DNA of 64,000 nt from Xestospongia muta (Eukaryota; Porifera; Demospongiae; Haplosclerida; Petrosiidae). The position numbers and the translations under genes were made by a program. Positions 11,264-24,599 of the stretch are shown here, piece by piece. Where the stretch lies: assembly GCA_963693285.1 (NCBI GenBank), contig OY848917.1:13702192-13766191 (forward strand). The letters are read 5' to 3'. Position 1 is the stretch's first letter. Each line of letters starts with the position of its first letter. Below the pieces are notes generated by a model, which was given only the letters and a program-made list of their open reading frames with translations, was not told where the DNA came from and did no database searches.

Positions 11264-13420
11264 GTTGGCATTCAGCTTTGTGGTATCACAGTCGTTACCT
11301 CTTCTAAAGAATTACTTGGTGTATGATAAATCTGAAAAAGTCAAAGTAGGTACATTAATGTTGGGTTTTATCCATTCCAAATTGCAATCATGCTTTCATT
11401 GTTTTTGGGACCAGAAGAACATTTTTACATTTAACAATGTGTTTAATTGGAACAGGACATTATTTCAATAATACTATTGACTTGGATATAGGTGTTACCT
11501 CTGGTAGTACAAATATTAAGCTCAACCACATAGAAATCTTATCAACATTATTATTCATCTGAATACCCATAATCTGATCACGAAATGATCCATTTTGTCC
11601 TTTTATTCAGTGTTGTCTTAACAACAATGCTAAAAGCAGACCAGTCATGAGCTATGCTATACATTGTATTGAGGGTGCTCACTCTGAACTTCCATCTCTG
11701 AAGAATAAACTAGAGATGAATAAGGAAATCAGTAATTTATGTGGTGATAATGTTGTATTTTCTGAGGACTAAATAATATGTCCCTAGTCTTACAAATGCA
11801 TTTAGAGAATATGCAGCTATTGCTTATAAGCACATCCAGTCTTGTGTTTCCTCATTAATGGATTGACAAGTCTACACACGAAAAAAGTGCCAAGTTTCAT
11901 TGCAGTCATCATGTTAATTATAGCTACCTTTTGTCACTTTTTGCTGATCATGAACATTTAGTTTCTCAGCAGATTGGTTTGCCTATCAAGATTTGAAGTA
12001 TTTTGACTGAATATTAAATGAAGAGAGAGCCTTTATTGATTCTAAATCCTTTAGTGCATTTTGTAAATTTTGTAAAATTTTATCAAATTGCATTGAATCT
12101 AATATGCACTTATAGAATGTACAAGTTTTAGATACTGTAAGACAACATTTTGAATGAACACATCAGGTCTTTCATAATATTTCCCCCTTTTTTAATATTG
12201 CAATATTTTGTAGATTCAGCAATCTTGTAGAACCTTTACACCAGATAGCCTCTGGGCATCAACAGCAAGTTTGTTATTCTAAAATGATAAAGAATAACAT
12301 CTGTTCTTTTGAAATACATTTTTACTTTTCTTTGTCTCCACTTCTAGCTGCACTGTACAGTTGTTTATTTAGATTTTGTAACTTATTCATACTCCAGGAT
12401 ATTAATAGATAGATAAATGGATAGATTGATAAACAGTGCACTACAGCATATAATAAACAGATACAATTTGAGGTGAATTTTTTTTGTTTTACTCAAAACC
12501 TTTTTATTGATTGCACCATGAAGTAATCAGAGGAAGACTAAGCGAATTAGAATGAAAACACTAGTATATTAATATCTGTATACCTGATCTAGTCTGAAAT
12601 ATTCTCTTTCCTGTTCCACATCATGATCTTACATAATATTGCCCCCTTTTTTGATATTGCAATATTTCTAGATTCAGTAATCTTGTTGAGTCTTTTCACC
12701 AGATAGCCTCTGGAGATCAATAGCAAGTTTGTTATTCTAAAATGATAATGAATAATATTTGTCCTTTTGAAATACACTTTTTGCTTTCCTTTGTCTCCAT
12801 TTCTAGCTGCATTATACAACTCTTTATTTAGTTTATCTTGTGACTTATTCACAAATATCAGGGAATTTTGTAACCATTTTAAAAGCATCATTATCCAAAG
12901 TAACAAATGTTGTATTTTATATTAAATAAATACTCCCTGCAAGAAAGTATCTATTGTGGCATTTCTTATCATATGATATTAAGGGCATCAGCTGATGAAA
13001 TATGCATAAACTCAAATCATCTCCAATTAAAATTACCAACTATTTAAATGAGTTATGGGCAATAAAAATTTTTAATAATTTGTGTCTTTCACAAGTATCC
13101 AGGAATTTTGCAACCATTTGAAACGCCACCCTTATCCAAAATAGCAAATGTAGTATTCTATATCGATAAATCTTTTTTGTAAAGCTAAGAATTAAATGCT
13201 TTAAATACAATCTTGCTTTTGTGTCATTAGAGGGTGATGATTTAAATTTCTGAGGACTAAGAGCACTCTTCCCAGAATACAAATCTAACATTTAGAGAGT
13301 ATACAGCTGTTACTTATATGCAGATACAGGGAACAGTCCTGCATTTCCTCATTAACAGATCGACAAGTGTACATACGAAAGAAAGTGCCACATTTATGGT
13401 ACCAAGGCAGCTTCAGTAAC

Positions 13421-15770
13421 TTGTGCATGTATAGAAAATGTAGCACCAACCAATCTATTGTTTTCTGCTTTTTATGCTCCCATAGAACCCTCCCAAACTA
13501 CAATAGCTTAAGATCTACATCCCCAGAAAACTTTATATACATGTAGATACCAAATTGCTATGGTTTAAGTGGTTTAAGTTGGTTAATATATCTTGTATAA
13601 GCAATCGACCAAGAATTAGTCAGGAAATTTTAGTGTGAGTTACTATAATTAAAAGATGACAGTGCTATGGTTAAGACTTGTAATGTCATATGATATTATG
13701 GTTGAGATTCATAATATCAGATTGTAACATTTAGAGTGTTTTGGTGTTGAAATATCCTCCAGTTGAGGGCAATTTCAGCCAGTTGCTTATGTTAAGTAAA
13801 ATCCTTGTTGATGTCAAAATCCTTTTGCTATAACTTGTCACTATTTTGACTTCTTTCTTATATTCAAAAGTCACTTAATAAGCCTTTTGCACTCTTTTTT
13901 CTTCTCTTGTCTGAGTAGCAATGGAGTATACCTTAGAAGCTAAATGAAATATATATTCTAGATCTAGATGGTCTAGTATTATTTCTCTATATGTTGTCTT
14001 TATATATAAATATCCCTGGAAAAATGTTCTATCAAGATCTTGTGAGTTATTTTGTAAGATCACAGCAAGTATTTGCTATGATTTTGAAAGATCTTAAGGA
14101 ATTTAGAACAAAGATGATTCTTGGAGAATCATACAGCTCTTGCCTGGGATACATTTGATTGAAACTTGGTTGATCCCCAAGATCCAAGCTAAAATCTTAT
14201 AAGATACAATAAGAATATTAATGTTTTTCCTGGGTTTCTTGAGTTCTTATGTAAACTTTAACGAATCTCTGATAGTTTATCATTGCATTTAAAATAAATG
14301 ATAATTGTATATAGCTATTATTATTATTAGCTATGAAAGTAGTTATTTTTCTAGTTCTTCTTTATCTCAACATTTTTAAATGAGAGTTGTGCACTGTAAA
14401 AAGTAAACTGTTCAGAGGATGCCAACTATGGCTTCCGAGCCTTGTCCCAATACAGACACTTATTTTTGAGTCCAATGTACAGTCACACTACTTGGTGTAC
14501 TGAGTACTGAGTACACTGCACAGAGTGTCCTGAAGACACACTGTAAAGTGTATTTGACACATTTAGTTAACATTTTACAACTGCCAAAATATAAGGAAAA
14601 TGACAAAAACAACTGAAAAAAATGGGGAAAATGATTAAAATACAGTGTCAGAAATGGTTCAAGTCCACCATGAACTGTTTGACAGATGATGGAACTCTGT
14701 CACAACTAGCATTGAGAAAAGGACTTCAAAATACGAGAATATGTTGTGGCAACCTTTGATATAGCAAATGTTGAATATGAAATTTTAGAATCATTGTGCT
14801 GACTGTTATACTTTTTCTTGATACAATCTATAGAATATTTAAAAATAAGGACACAATGTTTTTAATAGAATTACCAAACATAAGATTCACTCTGGATTGG
14901 TCTAGACGTAGATTGGTCCCTTTTTTTATTTGTTTTAAAAACAATCCTATTCTTCTGTTGCTTTTTTGAAAGTAATGTGTTGAGCAATGCTCAACCATAG
15001 GTATATACATCTTTTGCTGTAATGCATAGCATATTTATGTGATGATACTGTAAAGATTAGTGATTTTTAAAGGAACTGATGTTAATAACTTCAATTTACT
15101 TTCTCATTCATGCTCTTGAATAGAGTCTTTTGCTAGTCCTCTAACTAGTTCTTCTACTTTAATAAGATGGTCCAATATTGAGTTAACTCTTCAATATAGC
15201 CAACATAAACAGAGTTCATATTTTTAAGCATTAGATTGTAGTTTTCTAAGAATATACATGCTCCACGACATCACTTTGAGAGGGGTGAGTGTTGATTTTT
15301 ACATCACCACAGAGCAGCAAAAGTACTAGATCTAGAGGCTTATAGTGAGAGAAGACTGAGCAATGACAGAGACACTGGTGTGAATTTCTCATAAATTGAG
15401 AATGATGAGGCAGACAACAAATTCTGTGCTTGGACATACTAAGTAGAATTAACAAAGATTTCAGTTGTTGGAGAAAGGATCTACTATATCAAGTTATGAC
15501 AGGAATGGAGCAGAAGAATGCCAGAAATACACACCTTAACATGAATGGCATTTTTGTCTGTTATAGTGCTCATAATATGATGTCATGCAGATACAGAACT
15601 GATGCAGTGTTCATAGCCCTACTATTCACATAAGTCCTGTCTCTCAAGCAAGCAAAATTTTCACTATCTCCCCCAAGCTCAGTAGATAAAAATTAGTAGC
15701 TCTTGGACATCAGAAACTGGCTTTGCCACTACATTTCTCAATCACAGATTTTAGTGTTAGCTGATTGCTT
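13421..15770. other. No gene seen
   Basis: Mostly unique AT-rich sequence. Open frames at 13875-14063, 14828-15010 and 15246-15455 (minus) and 15430-15633 (plus) show no motif or splice context I can support. Confidence 0.35.
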
Positions 15771-15774
15771 TGAT

Positions 15775-16034
15775 CACTTTTCTTTTTACTCATTTTGCTT
15801 TTCTCTATTTTCTTCACATTTCTTCCATTCTGTCAAGTGGTTACTTTGTAGATGCTGAACAAATGTGTTGAGAATATTTTAATTTTGTTGAAAGTCTTCA
15901 CTACTCCATTGCAGTTCCGTGGCTAAATATGAAGTATTATTTGAGTGCTGGTACTTAAATCCACAGACAATGCAATGAGCAAACATGTCCTTGCACTTCT
16001 CAAAGTAGTTCCATACTGGACTTACACTTTGTCT
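15775..16034 (-). pseudogene. BED-type zinc finger fragment
   Basis: The minus strand reads SPVWNYFEKCKDMFAHCIVC followed by GFKYQHSN, and after an in-frame TAA continues NTFVQHLQSNHLTEWKK. The VWxYF start, CxxC pair and HLxxxH pair are the pieces of a BED finger, the DNA-binding module of many hAT transposases. Extra residues and a stop separate the cysteine and histidine halves. No catalytic domain is nearby; the fragment is isolated. Confidence 0.55.
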
Positions 16035-16745
16035 GGATTGTTTTCAAGTCATAGTAGCCCAAGTACTGGTGTCCACGTCCTGATCCTGTGAACTTGTTCC
16101 CTGCATCAGCACTTCTATAGTGTCTTGTTGCTCCTCTATCAGTTAAATCATCTTTTAAACTGTCGTCTTTCTTTACGAGCACTAGGCTAGCTAAGGCTGC
16201 TAAGCATCTACGCAGGGATTACACAGGTGCTGGGTGGATCTGCTGCTGTGCTGTGCAATCAAGCATGCGTAACCATGTGTTATTACATTTGTGAGTGAGC
16301 AGTGTAATCGTTTAATTATTTTGATAACTTTTTTTAATCGATTAGTAATCAATACATGTGTATCACAATATGTATTATACATATATAATAAAGTACATAT
16401 GTATTATTATACATAAGTATTGATGTATGTATTGATACATCGATCATCCATCACTAGTATATAGTCAGCTAGATGAGAGCTGTGTGATTACTACCTAAAA
16501 TTATGGTTTTTGAATGTACTTTGTTATGGACAGTTCTTCTCTACATGCTGAACCAAATGATTTACCAAACCTGACTTCAAGACACTGCAGAATCCTTCAT
16601 ATTTGCTGATGGAGGAGACACAGTTGATGAGTGATGTCTTTCTCACAGCCATAGCAATACTGCGTTAATTTCACAGCCGCGGGTACACGTGTTGCAGCCC
16701 ACTCGAAGCCATTCAGCTCAGAACAAGTTTAGTGTGCGGAGTTTT

Positions 16746-16801
16746 CCTGACCCTCCAGCATGCGAGGGTCAGGCCACACCTTGACTATATGTGGTCAAGG
16801 T
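16746..16801. other. Two adjacent perfect hairpins
   Basis: CCTGACCCTC / GAGGGTCAGG (16746-16755 and 16764-16773) form a 10-bp stem with an 8-nt loop. ACCTTGAC / GTCAAGGT (16778-16785 and 16794-16801) form an 8-bp stem, also with an 8-nt loop. They abut the start of the long tandem copies. Confidence 0.6.
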
Positions 16802-16835
16802 ATCTATATTTCATGATTGCACTACTGTCAAGGTG

Positions 16836-17937
16836 TCTGTTCTTCATTTCTTACATGGAATCATTATTTACAGCAGTCTGTAATTATACTCTCATTTTGT
16901 CTATTCTTCAGTAATTGCACTATTGTCAAGATGTCGTTTTTCCTCAGTAACTGCATTGAATTATTGTTTATTATAGTCCATAATACTCTCAATATCTCAT
17001 TTCTTAACCTTCATAACCATGTTTACCATGATGAACATTGATATTGGCACCTTTTGAAATGTCATCTTTTCTTTTTCTGTGTGAGCACTTAGTTGTTCTT
17101 GTTAAATCTTAAACTGATACTACTCTTTTAGCATGTAAACAACATATTATCACAATTATCAATAGTTTCAATACGTGCTCTGCAAAGTGTTATTGATGAT
17201 ACATTGCATTTTTATAGTTTTTGCCTCTTTATCTTCTCATAAGTCAATGAATCACTTCAAAAGAAGTAATCTTGTTTTAAAATTACTAATACATGGAATG
17301 CAAAATATTATATGGTATTATACCTTATTTATTACGTCTTCCTTTGTCATCTCACAAGTCAGAGGTAGATATTACTTAATGTAAAGAACCTTTTGTGTTA
17401 GGTTTCAATTGTTTGCAATCTCTGACAGAGAGTACTTAATGTAGCAAGTCTTATCATTAATAATAAGACCATCAGCTGATGATGTATGTTCAACAGTTAT
17501 TCATTTATAATTAGTAACTATTTGAAATGAGTTACGGGTAATAAAATCTTTATAAATTACAGTAACAGAATAAGCAAGTGGCAAGAAGATACTCCCTGTG
17601 TTTTTACAAGTATCTTGGAATTTTGTAACCAAAAATGTCACTATCAATCCACCCAGAACTGGATAAACCATATGTGGTTTCAGGTACCTCTCCAAACGCA
17701 AACTCTGCTTTCAGAATATTTTGATGAAAGATGACAAGTAGAGGAATAGCATAACTGGCTGCATTGCAGCAAACTAGAACTATAATCTGTGACTTGTTCC
17801 CTGAAGAGATAACACTTGGGTGCTGGTGACCTCGCTTACATACAATTTGTGGGGACTTAGGATCAGGTGGAAACCCACTCTTGTTCATATTAAATATTAA
17901 TGACTGCTAGAATGACTGATTTTAATACTTTGGTGGT
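16836..17937. repeat. Long tandem repeat, copy A
   Basis: Near-identical to 19850-20965 (offset 3027 bp in the pogo part) and, for its first 800 bp, to 22380-23195. Conserved landmarks are TCATTATTTACAGCAGTCTG, the block GAACATTGATATTGGCACC and GATAACAGAGAGTACTTAAT-type sequence near 17430. Copy A is followed by the LINE fragment, which copies B and C lack. Confidence 0.8.
17604..17891 (-). pseudogene. pogo/Tigger-type (DDE_1) transposase fragment, copy A
   Basis: The frame reads NMNKSGFPPDPKSPQIVCKR, then GHQHPSVISSGNKSQIIVLV, CCNAASYAIPLLVIFHQ, and ends GLSSSGWIDSDIF. This is the front half of a DDE_1 catalytic domain. The expected NxD(E/K)SG motif holds the first catalytic Asp; here the codon is AAC (Asn). 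After SDIF the sequence merges into the local repeat and the rest of the domain is absent. Confidence 0.75.
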
Positions 17938-17949
17938 CAATACTTGCAG

Positions 17950-18830
17950 TTAGAAGAGCAAGATTGACTTGACAACTCTTTCTTCAGATGAAAGTTTTGA
18001 TCGAATATGAAGTGGTGGAGTAAGGGAGTTACATTTGAAGAGGATAGAATGGACATCTGAAGATCAAATGAGCTTGACTAAGAGTGGGTGGGGTTTATCA
18101 TTACTAGAAGAAAGTTTACCTAGATGAATAATGTCCCTAATAGACAGAGGGCTGATAGTAGGGACTAAGTCTGATAGTAATACAGATGCATTTTCCGAAT
18201 CTAGTCTTGAACATTCATGACGAGGTGTGCCAATATCACATTCCTTAACTCCAAAGATAATAATATTGAATTTCCTGTCATTTGGTGAAGAGTACGAGGG
18301 AGAGAAAAGATGCTTCAAGAAGGGAACAGGTGGGATCAGAGGAGGTGAATTGTTTTTGTTTTGCTGGAGCTTGACTCTGTGATGGTGGTTGCTGGTTATG
18401 CTTGGTTGAAGATCTGTCCTTAATGTTAAGAGCAGTTGTAGTAGAAGTTGCATAATCTTTCATGAGAAGTGTCGTTGAATTAACAGATAAGCAGAGATAT
18501 GACACGGAATCTTTCAAAACTGCAACCTCAGAAGCAAGTTCTTTTATGGATCTCCTGGTTAAAGACAATTCGGTAGAGAGTGGATTAATGACACAGTGTG
18601 GACAACAGAAAGGAGAATCAGAGGATGAGGCAGATGCAAAATAAACTTTGGAAAGTCCAGCACATTGCCGATGAACCCATTTTTGACAGTACCGTCGCAA
18701 AAAATTGTGTCGTGACCTTTCCTCTTACCAAATTGGTTCTCCTCAGCTTCTGGACAAATCAGACAAATAATCTCCAGAAGGAGTTGAGAGGTATTCGAAG
18801 TAGACTTAGACACAATCTGGATAATGGAAG
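17950..18830 (-). pseudogene. LINE ORF1 fragment with PHD finger
   Basis: Three frames piece together one protein. A PHD finger comes first: ICLICPEAEE, GHDTIFCDG, then after a 1-nt frameshift near 18680 YCQKWVHRQCAGLS and FCCPHC. A heptad-like segment follows (SIKELASEVAVLKDSVSYL), then a Q/P/K-rich linker. After another frameshift comes KFNIIIFGVKECDIGTPRHE to HPLLVKLI, the RRM-like ORF1 core seen in CR1/L2-type non-LTR elements. A TGA at 18066-18064 interrupts, and reading continues DVHSILFK, SSEERVVKSILLF to about 17950. No reverse transcriptase is present, so the copy is truncated. Confidence 0.7.
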
Positions 18831-19849
18831 AGAAAGCTGAACTAGCAGAGACAGTCCCATGACACGTCGTTTTGTTTCAATTAGGAGTATTTTGACTGGA
18901 AAGCTCTTATTGATTGTAAATTCTTTAACACATTATATAAATTTGTAAAATTTTATCAAACTGCATTGAATCTAATATGCACTTATAGAATATCTAAGTT
19001 TTAGATTAACCTAACATACTGAAAGACAACTTTTTGAATAAACTTCAAATCAAGTCAGATCTTACATAATATTGCCCCGTTTTTTCAGTAATCTTGTTGA
19101 GTCTTTTCATCAGATAGCCTCTGGACATCAACAGCAAGTTTTTTATTCTAAAATGATCAGGAACAACATTTGTCCTTTTGAAATACATTTTTGCTTCTTC
19201 TTTGTCTCCATTTCTAGCTGCTTAGTACAGTTCTTCATTTAGTTTATCTTGTAACTTATTCATACTCCAGGATATTAATAGATAGATAAATGGATAGATT
19301 GATGAACAGTGCGCTACAGCATATAATAAACAGATACAATTTGGGGTGAATTTTTTTTGTTTTACTCAAAACTTTTTTATTGACTGCACCACGAAGTAAT
19401 CAGAGGAAGACTAAGCAAGTTAGAATGTAAATACTAGTATATTAATATTTGTATACCTGATCTAGTCTGAAATATTCTCTTTTTGCTGTTCCAGATATGA
19501 TCCTACTTATTGATTATGTTAAATTATGAATTAATTCCTGTACTCATTATATAAATATTGTAATATTTTGAGATTCAGCAATCTTGTGGAGTCTTCTTTT
19601 CAACAGTAGACTCTGGACATCAATCGAAACTTTGTTATTCTAAAATGATAAGAAACAACATCTGTTCTTTTAAAATACATTTTGCTTTTTCTTTGTCTAC
19701 ACTTCTAGCTGCATTGCACAGTTCTTTATTTAGCTCATCTTGTGACAGACAGTACCAGTTTCTGATCAATACTGACATTTTGTGCACTCTTTTCAGTTTA
19801 TATGTACTTTGTGCCATTAGCTCACATGTTCTTCACTAACTGCAAATGT

Positions 19850-20965
19850 GTCTGTCTGTTCTTTATTTCTTGCATTGAATCATTATTTACAGCAGTCTGT
19901 AATTCTACTGTCATTTTTTTTATTCTTCACTGATTGACTAATTGCACTATTGTCAAGATGTCGTTGTTTCTCAGTAACTGCATTGAATTATTGTTTATTA
20001 TAGTCCATAATACTCTCAATATCTCATTTCTTGATCTTCATAACCATGTTTACCATGATGAACATTGATATTGGCACCTTTTGAAATGTCATCTTTTCTT
20101 TTTCTGTGTGAGCACTTAGTTGTTCTTGTTAAATCTTAAACTGATACTACTCTTTTAGCATGTAAACAACATATTATTACAATTATCAATAGTTTCAATA
20201 CGTGCTCTGCAAAGTGTTATTGATGATACCTTGCATTTTTATAGTTTCTGCCTCTTTATCTTCTCATAAGTCAATGATTCTTTTCAAAAGAAGTAATCTT
20301 GTTTTATAATTATTAATACATGGAATGCAAAATATTATATGATATTATACCTTATTTATTACGTCTTCCTTTGTCATCTCACAAGTCAGAGGTAGATATT
20401 ACTTAATGTAAAGAACCTTTTGTGTTAGGTTTCAATTGTTTGCAATCTCTGACAGAGAGTACTTAATCTAGCAAGTCTTATCATTAATGATAAGAGCATC
20501 AGCTGATGATGTATGTTTAACAGTTATTCATTTATAATTAGTAACTATTTGAAATGAGTTACGGGTAATAAAATCTTTATAAATTACAGTAACAGAATAA
20601 GCAAGTGGCAAGAAGATACTCCCTGTGTTTTTACAAGTATCTTGAAATTTTGTAACCAAAAATGTCACTATCAATCCACCCAGAACTGGATAAACCATAT
20701 GTGGTTTCAGGTACCTCTCCAAACACAAACTCTGCTTTCAGAATATTTTGATGAAAGATGACAAGTAGAGGAATAGCATAACTGGCTGCATTGCAGCAAA
20801 CTAGAACTATAATCTGTGACTTGTTCCCCGAAGAGATAACACTTGGGTGCTGGTGACCTCGCTTACATACAATTTGTGGGGACTTAGGATCAGGTGGAAA
20901 CCCACTCTTGTCTATATTAAATATTAATAACTGGTAGAATGACTGATTTTAATACTTTGGTGGTT
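19850..20965. repeat. Long tandem repeat, copy B
   Basis: Second copy of the unit at 16836-17937. Upstream of it (19560-19850) lies an ankyrin-like exon block that is also found upstream of copy C (22100-22380), so the duplicated unit of B and C was larger than that shared with A. Confidence 0.8.
20631..20918 (-). pseudogene. pogo/Tigger-type fragment, copy B
   Basis: Almost identical to the fragment at 17604-17891, but it begins NIDKSGFPPDPKSPQ, so the first catalytic Asp (GAC) is kept. It lacks an ATG at this position and stops at the same place, after GWIDSDIF. Confidence 0.75.
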
Positions 20966-22379
20966 ATTCTAATACTTTGGTTTGTTATTCTAAAATGATC
21001 AGGAACAACATTCGTCCTTTTGAAATACATTTTTGCTTTTTCTTTGTCTCCATTTCTAGCTGCATAGTACAGTTCTTTATTTAGTTTATCTTGTAACTTA
21101 TTCATACTCCAGGATATTAATAGATAGATAAATGGATAGATTGATGAACAGTGCACTAAACTCAAATCATCTCAGATTACATAAAAATCTTTAATAATTA
21201 CAGTAACAGAATAAGCAAGTTGTGAAAAAATATTTCCTGTGTCTTTTACAAGTATACAGGAATTTTGCAACCATTTGAAAAGCCACCCTTATCCAAAATA
21301 GCAAATGTAGTATTCTATATTGATAAATCTTTTTTGGAAAGTTAAAAATTAAATGCTTTAAATACAATCTTGCTTTTGTGTTATTAGAGGGTGATGATTT
21401 AAATTTCTGAGCGCTCTCACCAGATTACAAATTTAACATTTAGAGAGTATACAGCTGTTACTTATATGCAGATACAGGGAACAGTCCTGCATCTCCTCAT
21501 TAACAGATTGACAAGTGTACACATGAAAGAAAGTGCCACATTTTTGATAACAAGGCAGCCATTGTATTAATTCTAGCTATCTTTTGTCATTTTTTGTTGC
21601 TCATGAACATTTAGTTCCCTCAGCAGAATAGTTTGCTCACCAGGATCAAGAATATTTTGAATAGATAGTAAATGATTAGGGAGCTCTAAATTTCTTAGTA
21701 CATTCTGTAAATCTGTGACGTCTTATCAAAACTGCATTGAATCTAATATGCATTTATAAATTGTCCAAGTTATTGATTAACAAGCATACTGGAAGACAAA
21801 TTTTGAATAAACACGTACAGATCTTACATTATCTTACTCCTTTTTAAATATTATAATATTATGAGATTCACTAAGCTTGTGGAGTGTTCTTTTCACCAGT
21901 AGCCTCTGGACATCAATGGCAAGCTTGTTATTCTAAAATGATAAGAAATAATTTTTGCTATTTCTATCTCCATTTCTAGCAGCACTGTATAGCTGTTTAT
22001 TTAGTTGATTCTGTGACTTATTTATCCTGTCAAGATATTACTAGATAGATGAATGTATGGATTGATGAACAGAGTTAACAATATATAATAAACAGATACA
22101 CTTTGAGATTCAGCAAACTTGTTGAGTCTTCTTTTCACCAGTAGCCTCTAGACATCAATACTTTTTTGTTATTCTAAAATGATAAGGAATAACATCTGTT
22201 ATTTTAAAATGCATTTTTGCTTTTTCTTTGTCTCCAATTTCAGCTGCATTGTACAGTTCTTTATTTAGCTCATCCTGTGACAGACAATACCAGTTTCTGA
22301 TCAATACTGACATTTTGTGCACTCTTTTCAGTTTATATGTACTTTGTGCCATTAGCTCACATGTTCTTCACTAACTGCA

Positions 22380-23195
22380 AATGTGTCTGTCTGTTCTTCA
22401 TTTCTTGCATTGAATCATTATTTACAGCAATCTGTAATTCTACTGTCATTTTTTATTCTTCACTGATTGACTAATTGCACTATTGTCAAGATGTCGTTTT
22501 TCCTCAGTAACTGCATTGAATTATTGTTTATTATAGTCCATAATACTCTCAATATCTCATTCCTTGATCTTCATAACCATGTCTACCATGATGAACATTG
22601 ACATTGGCACCTTTTGAAATGTCATCTTTTCTTTTTCTGTGTGAACATTAGTTGTTCTTGTTAAATCTTAAACTGATACTACTCTTTTAGCATGTAAACA
22701 ACATATTATCACAATTATCAATAGTTTCAATCCATGCTCTGTAAAGTGTTATTGACGATACCTTGCATTTTTATAGTTTCTGCCTCTTTATCTTCTCATT
22801 AGTCAATAAATCACTTCTAAAGAAGTAATCTTGTTTTAAAATTACTAATACATGGAATGCAAAATATTATATGGTATTATACCTTATTTATTACGTCTTC
22901 CTTTGTCATCTCACAAGTCAGAGGTAGATATTACTTAATGTAAAGAACCTTTTGTGTTAGGTTTCAATTGTTTGCAATCTCTGACAGAGAGTACTTAATG
23001 TAGCAAGTCTTATCATTAATGATTAGACCATCAGCTGATGATGTATGTTTAACAGTTACATCATCTTCATTTATAATTAGTAACTATTTGAAATGAGTTA
23101 CGGGCAATAAAATCTTTATAAATTACAGTAACAGAATAAGCAAGTGGCGAGAAGATAGTCCCTATATCTTCACAAATATCTTGGAATTTTGTAAC
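22380..23195. repeat. Long tandem repeat, copy C (lacks the pogo part)
   Basis: Third copy of the unit. It matches copies A and B from the TGTCTGTTCTTCATTTCTTG block down to the sequence around 23180, then diverges before the pogo fragment and rejoins the ankyrin-like module (TTTGAAAAGGAATCCTGATC). Confidence 0.75.
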
Positions 23196-24168
23196 CATTT
23201 GAAAAGGAATCCTGATCTAAAGTAGCAAATGTTGTATTCTATATTAATGACGCACTGTATAGCTGTTTATTTAGTTGATTCTGTGACTTATTCATACTGT
23301 CAAGACATTACTAGATAGATGAATGGATGGATTGATGAGCAGAGTTAACAACATATAATAAACAGATACACTTTGAGATTCAGCAATCTTGTTGAGTCTT
23401 GATTTCACCAGTAGCCTCTAGACGTCAATAGTATTTTTGTTATTCTAAAATGATAAGGAATAACATCTGTTCCTTTGAAATACATTTTTGCTTTTCTTTG
23501 TCTCCAATTTCAGCTGCATTGTACAGTTCTTTATTTAGTTCATTCTGTGACTTGTTCTCAGGATATTAATAGATAGATGAATGGATAGATTCATGAACAG
23601 AGTGCAACAATATACAATAAACAGATACACTTTGAAGTGAAATGTTTTCATTTATTCAAAGTCTTTTTATTGCCTTGCATCATGAAGTAATAAAATTAAA
23701 TCTGTATATCTGTTCTAGGCCAAAATCTTCTTTTCCTGTTGTTTCCAGGTATTATCATGATTGTGAATAATTATAAATTAGCTCTTGCATTCATTAATAC
23801 TGAATTAATATAATACGTGTCATGAGTCCTCTGGACTTAAATTACTAATACATGCTAAAGAAAGTATTATTTCATATTGTACCTTCTTTAGTATGTTTTC
23901 TTTTATTAGCTCAGAGGTCACTGGTAGACTTCTAATTAAAGTAAAGAACCTTTTTAGGTCTCATTAGGGTGGTGATGATATTAATTTTCCTGAGAACAAA
24001 CAGACATGTCCACAATCTTTACTAGTACAACATTTAGAGACTATACAGCTATTATTTACAGAAAGACACAGGGAACAGTCGTGCATTTCTTCATTTAATG
24101 AACTACAAGTGTACATGAAGGAAAGTGCAAAGTGTCTGGTAACAAGGCAGCCATCATGTTAATTCAAG

Positions 24169-24384
24169 CTACCTTTTTACTTTTTGTTGATCATGAACAT
24201 GTAGTTTGCTCAGGAGATTATTTTGCCTATTAAGAGTGACAATATTTTGACTGAATATTAAATAATTAGATAGTTTTATTGATTCTAAATTCCTTAGCAC
24301 ATTTTGTAAATTTTGTAAAGTTTCATTAAAACTGCATTGAATCCAATATGCATTTACAAGATATGCAAGTTTTAGATTAATCAA
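24169..24384 (-). CDS. Possible coiled-coil exon of the repeated gene family
   Basis: An open stretch of 71 codons on the minus strand with regularly spaced leucines (CSFNETLQNLQNVLRNLESI, then IVTLNRQNNLLSKLHVHDQQ). Homologous DNA at about 11990-12180, 18885-19075 and 21645-21830 has stops, so only this copy is open. It lies downstream of an ankyrin-like exon copy in the same orientation, so it may be a later exon of the same family. Function unknown. Confidence 0.35.
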   Translation of the reverse strand: MINLKLAYLVNAYWIQCSFNETLQNLQNVLRNLESIKLSNYLIFSQNIVTLNRQNNLLSKLHVHDQQKVKR

Positions 24385-24599
24385 ATGTACTGAAAGACAA
24401 CAATTTGCATAAACGCGTCATATCTTACATAATTTTGTCTTTTTTAAATATTGTAATATTTCGAGATTCAGCAATCCTGTGAAGTCTTCTTTTCACCAGT
24501 AACCTTTGGACATCAATCAAAACTTTGTTATTCTAAAATGATAAGGAACATCTGTTCTTTTAAAGTTAAGCAAATAACAATAAAACACTATTGTGTTAA

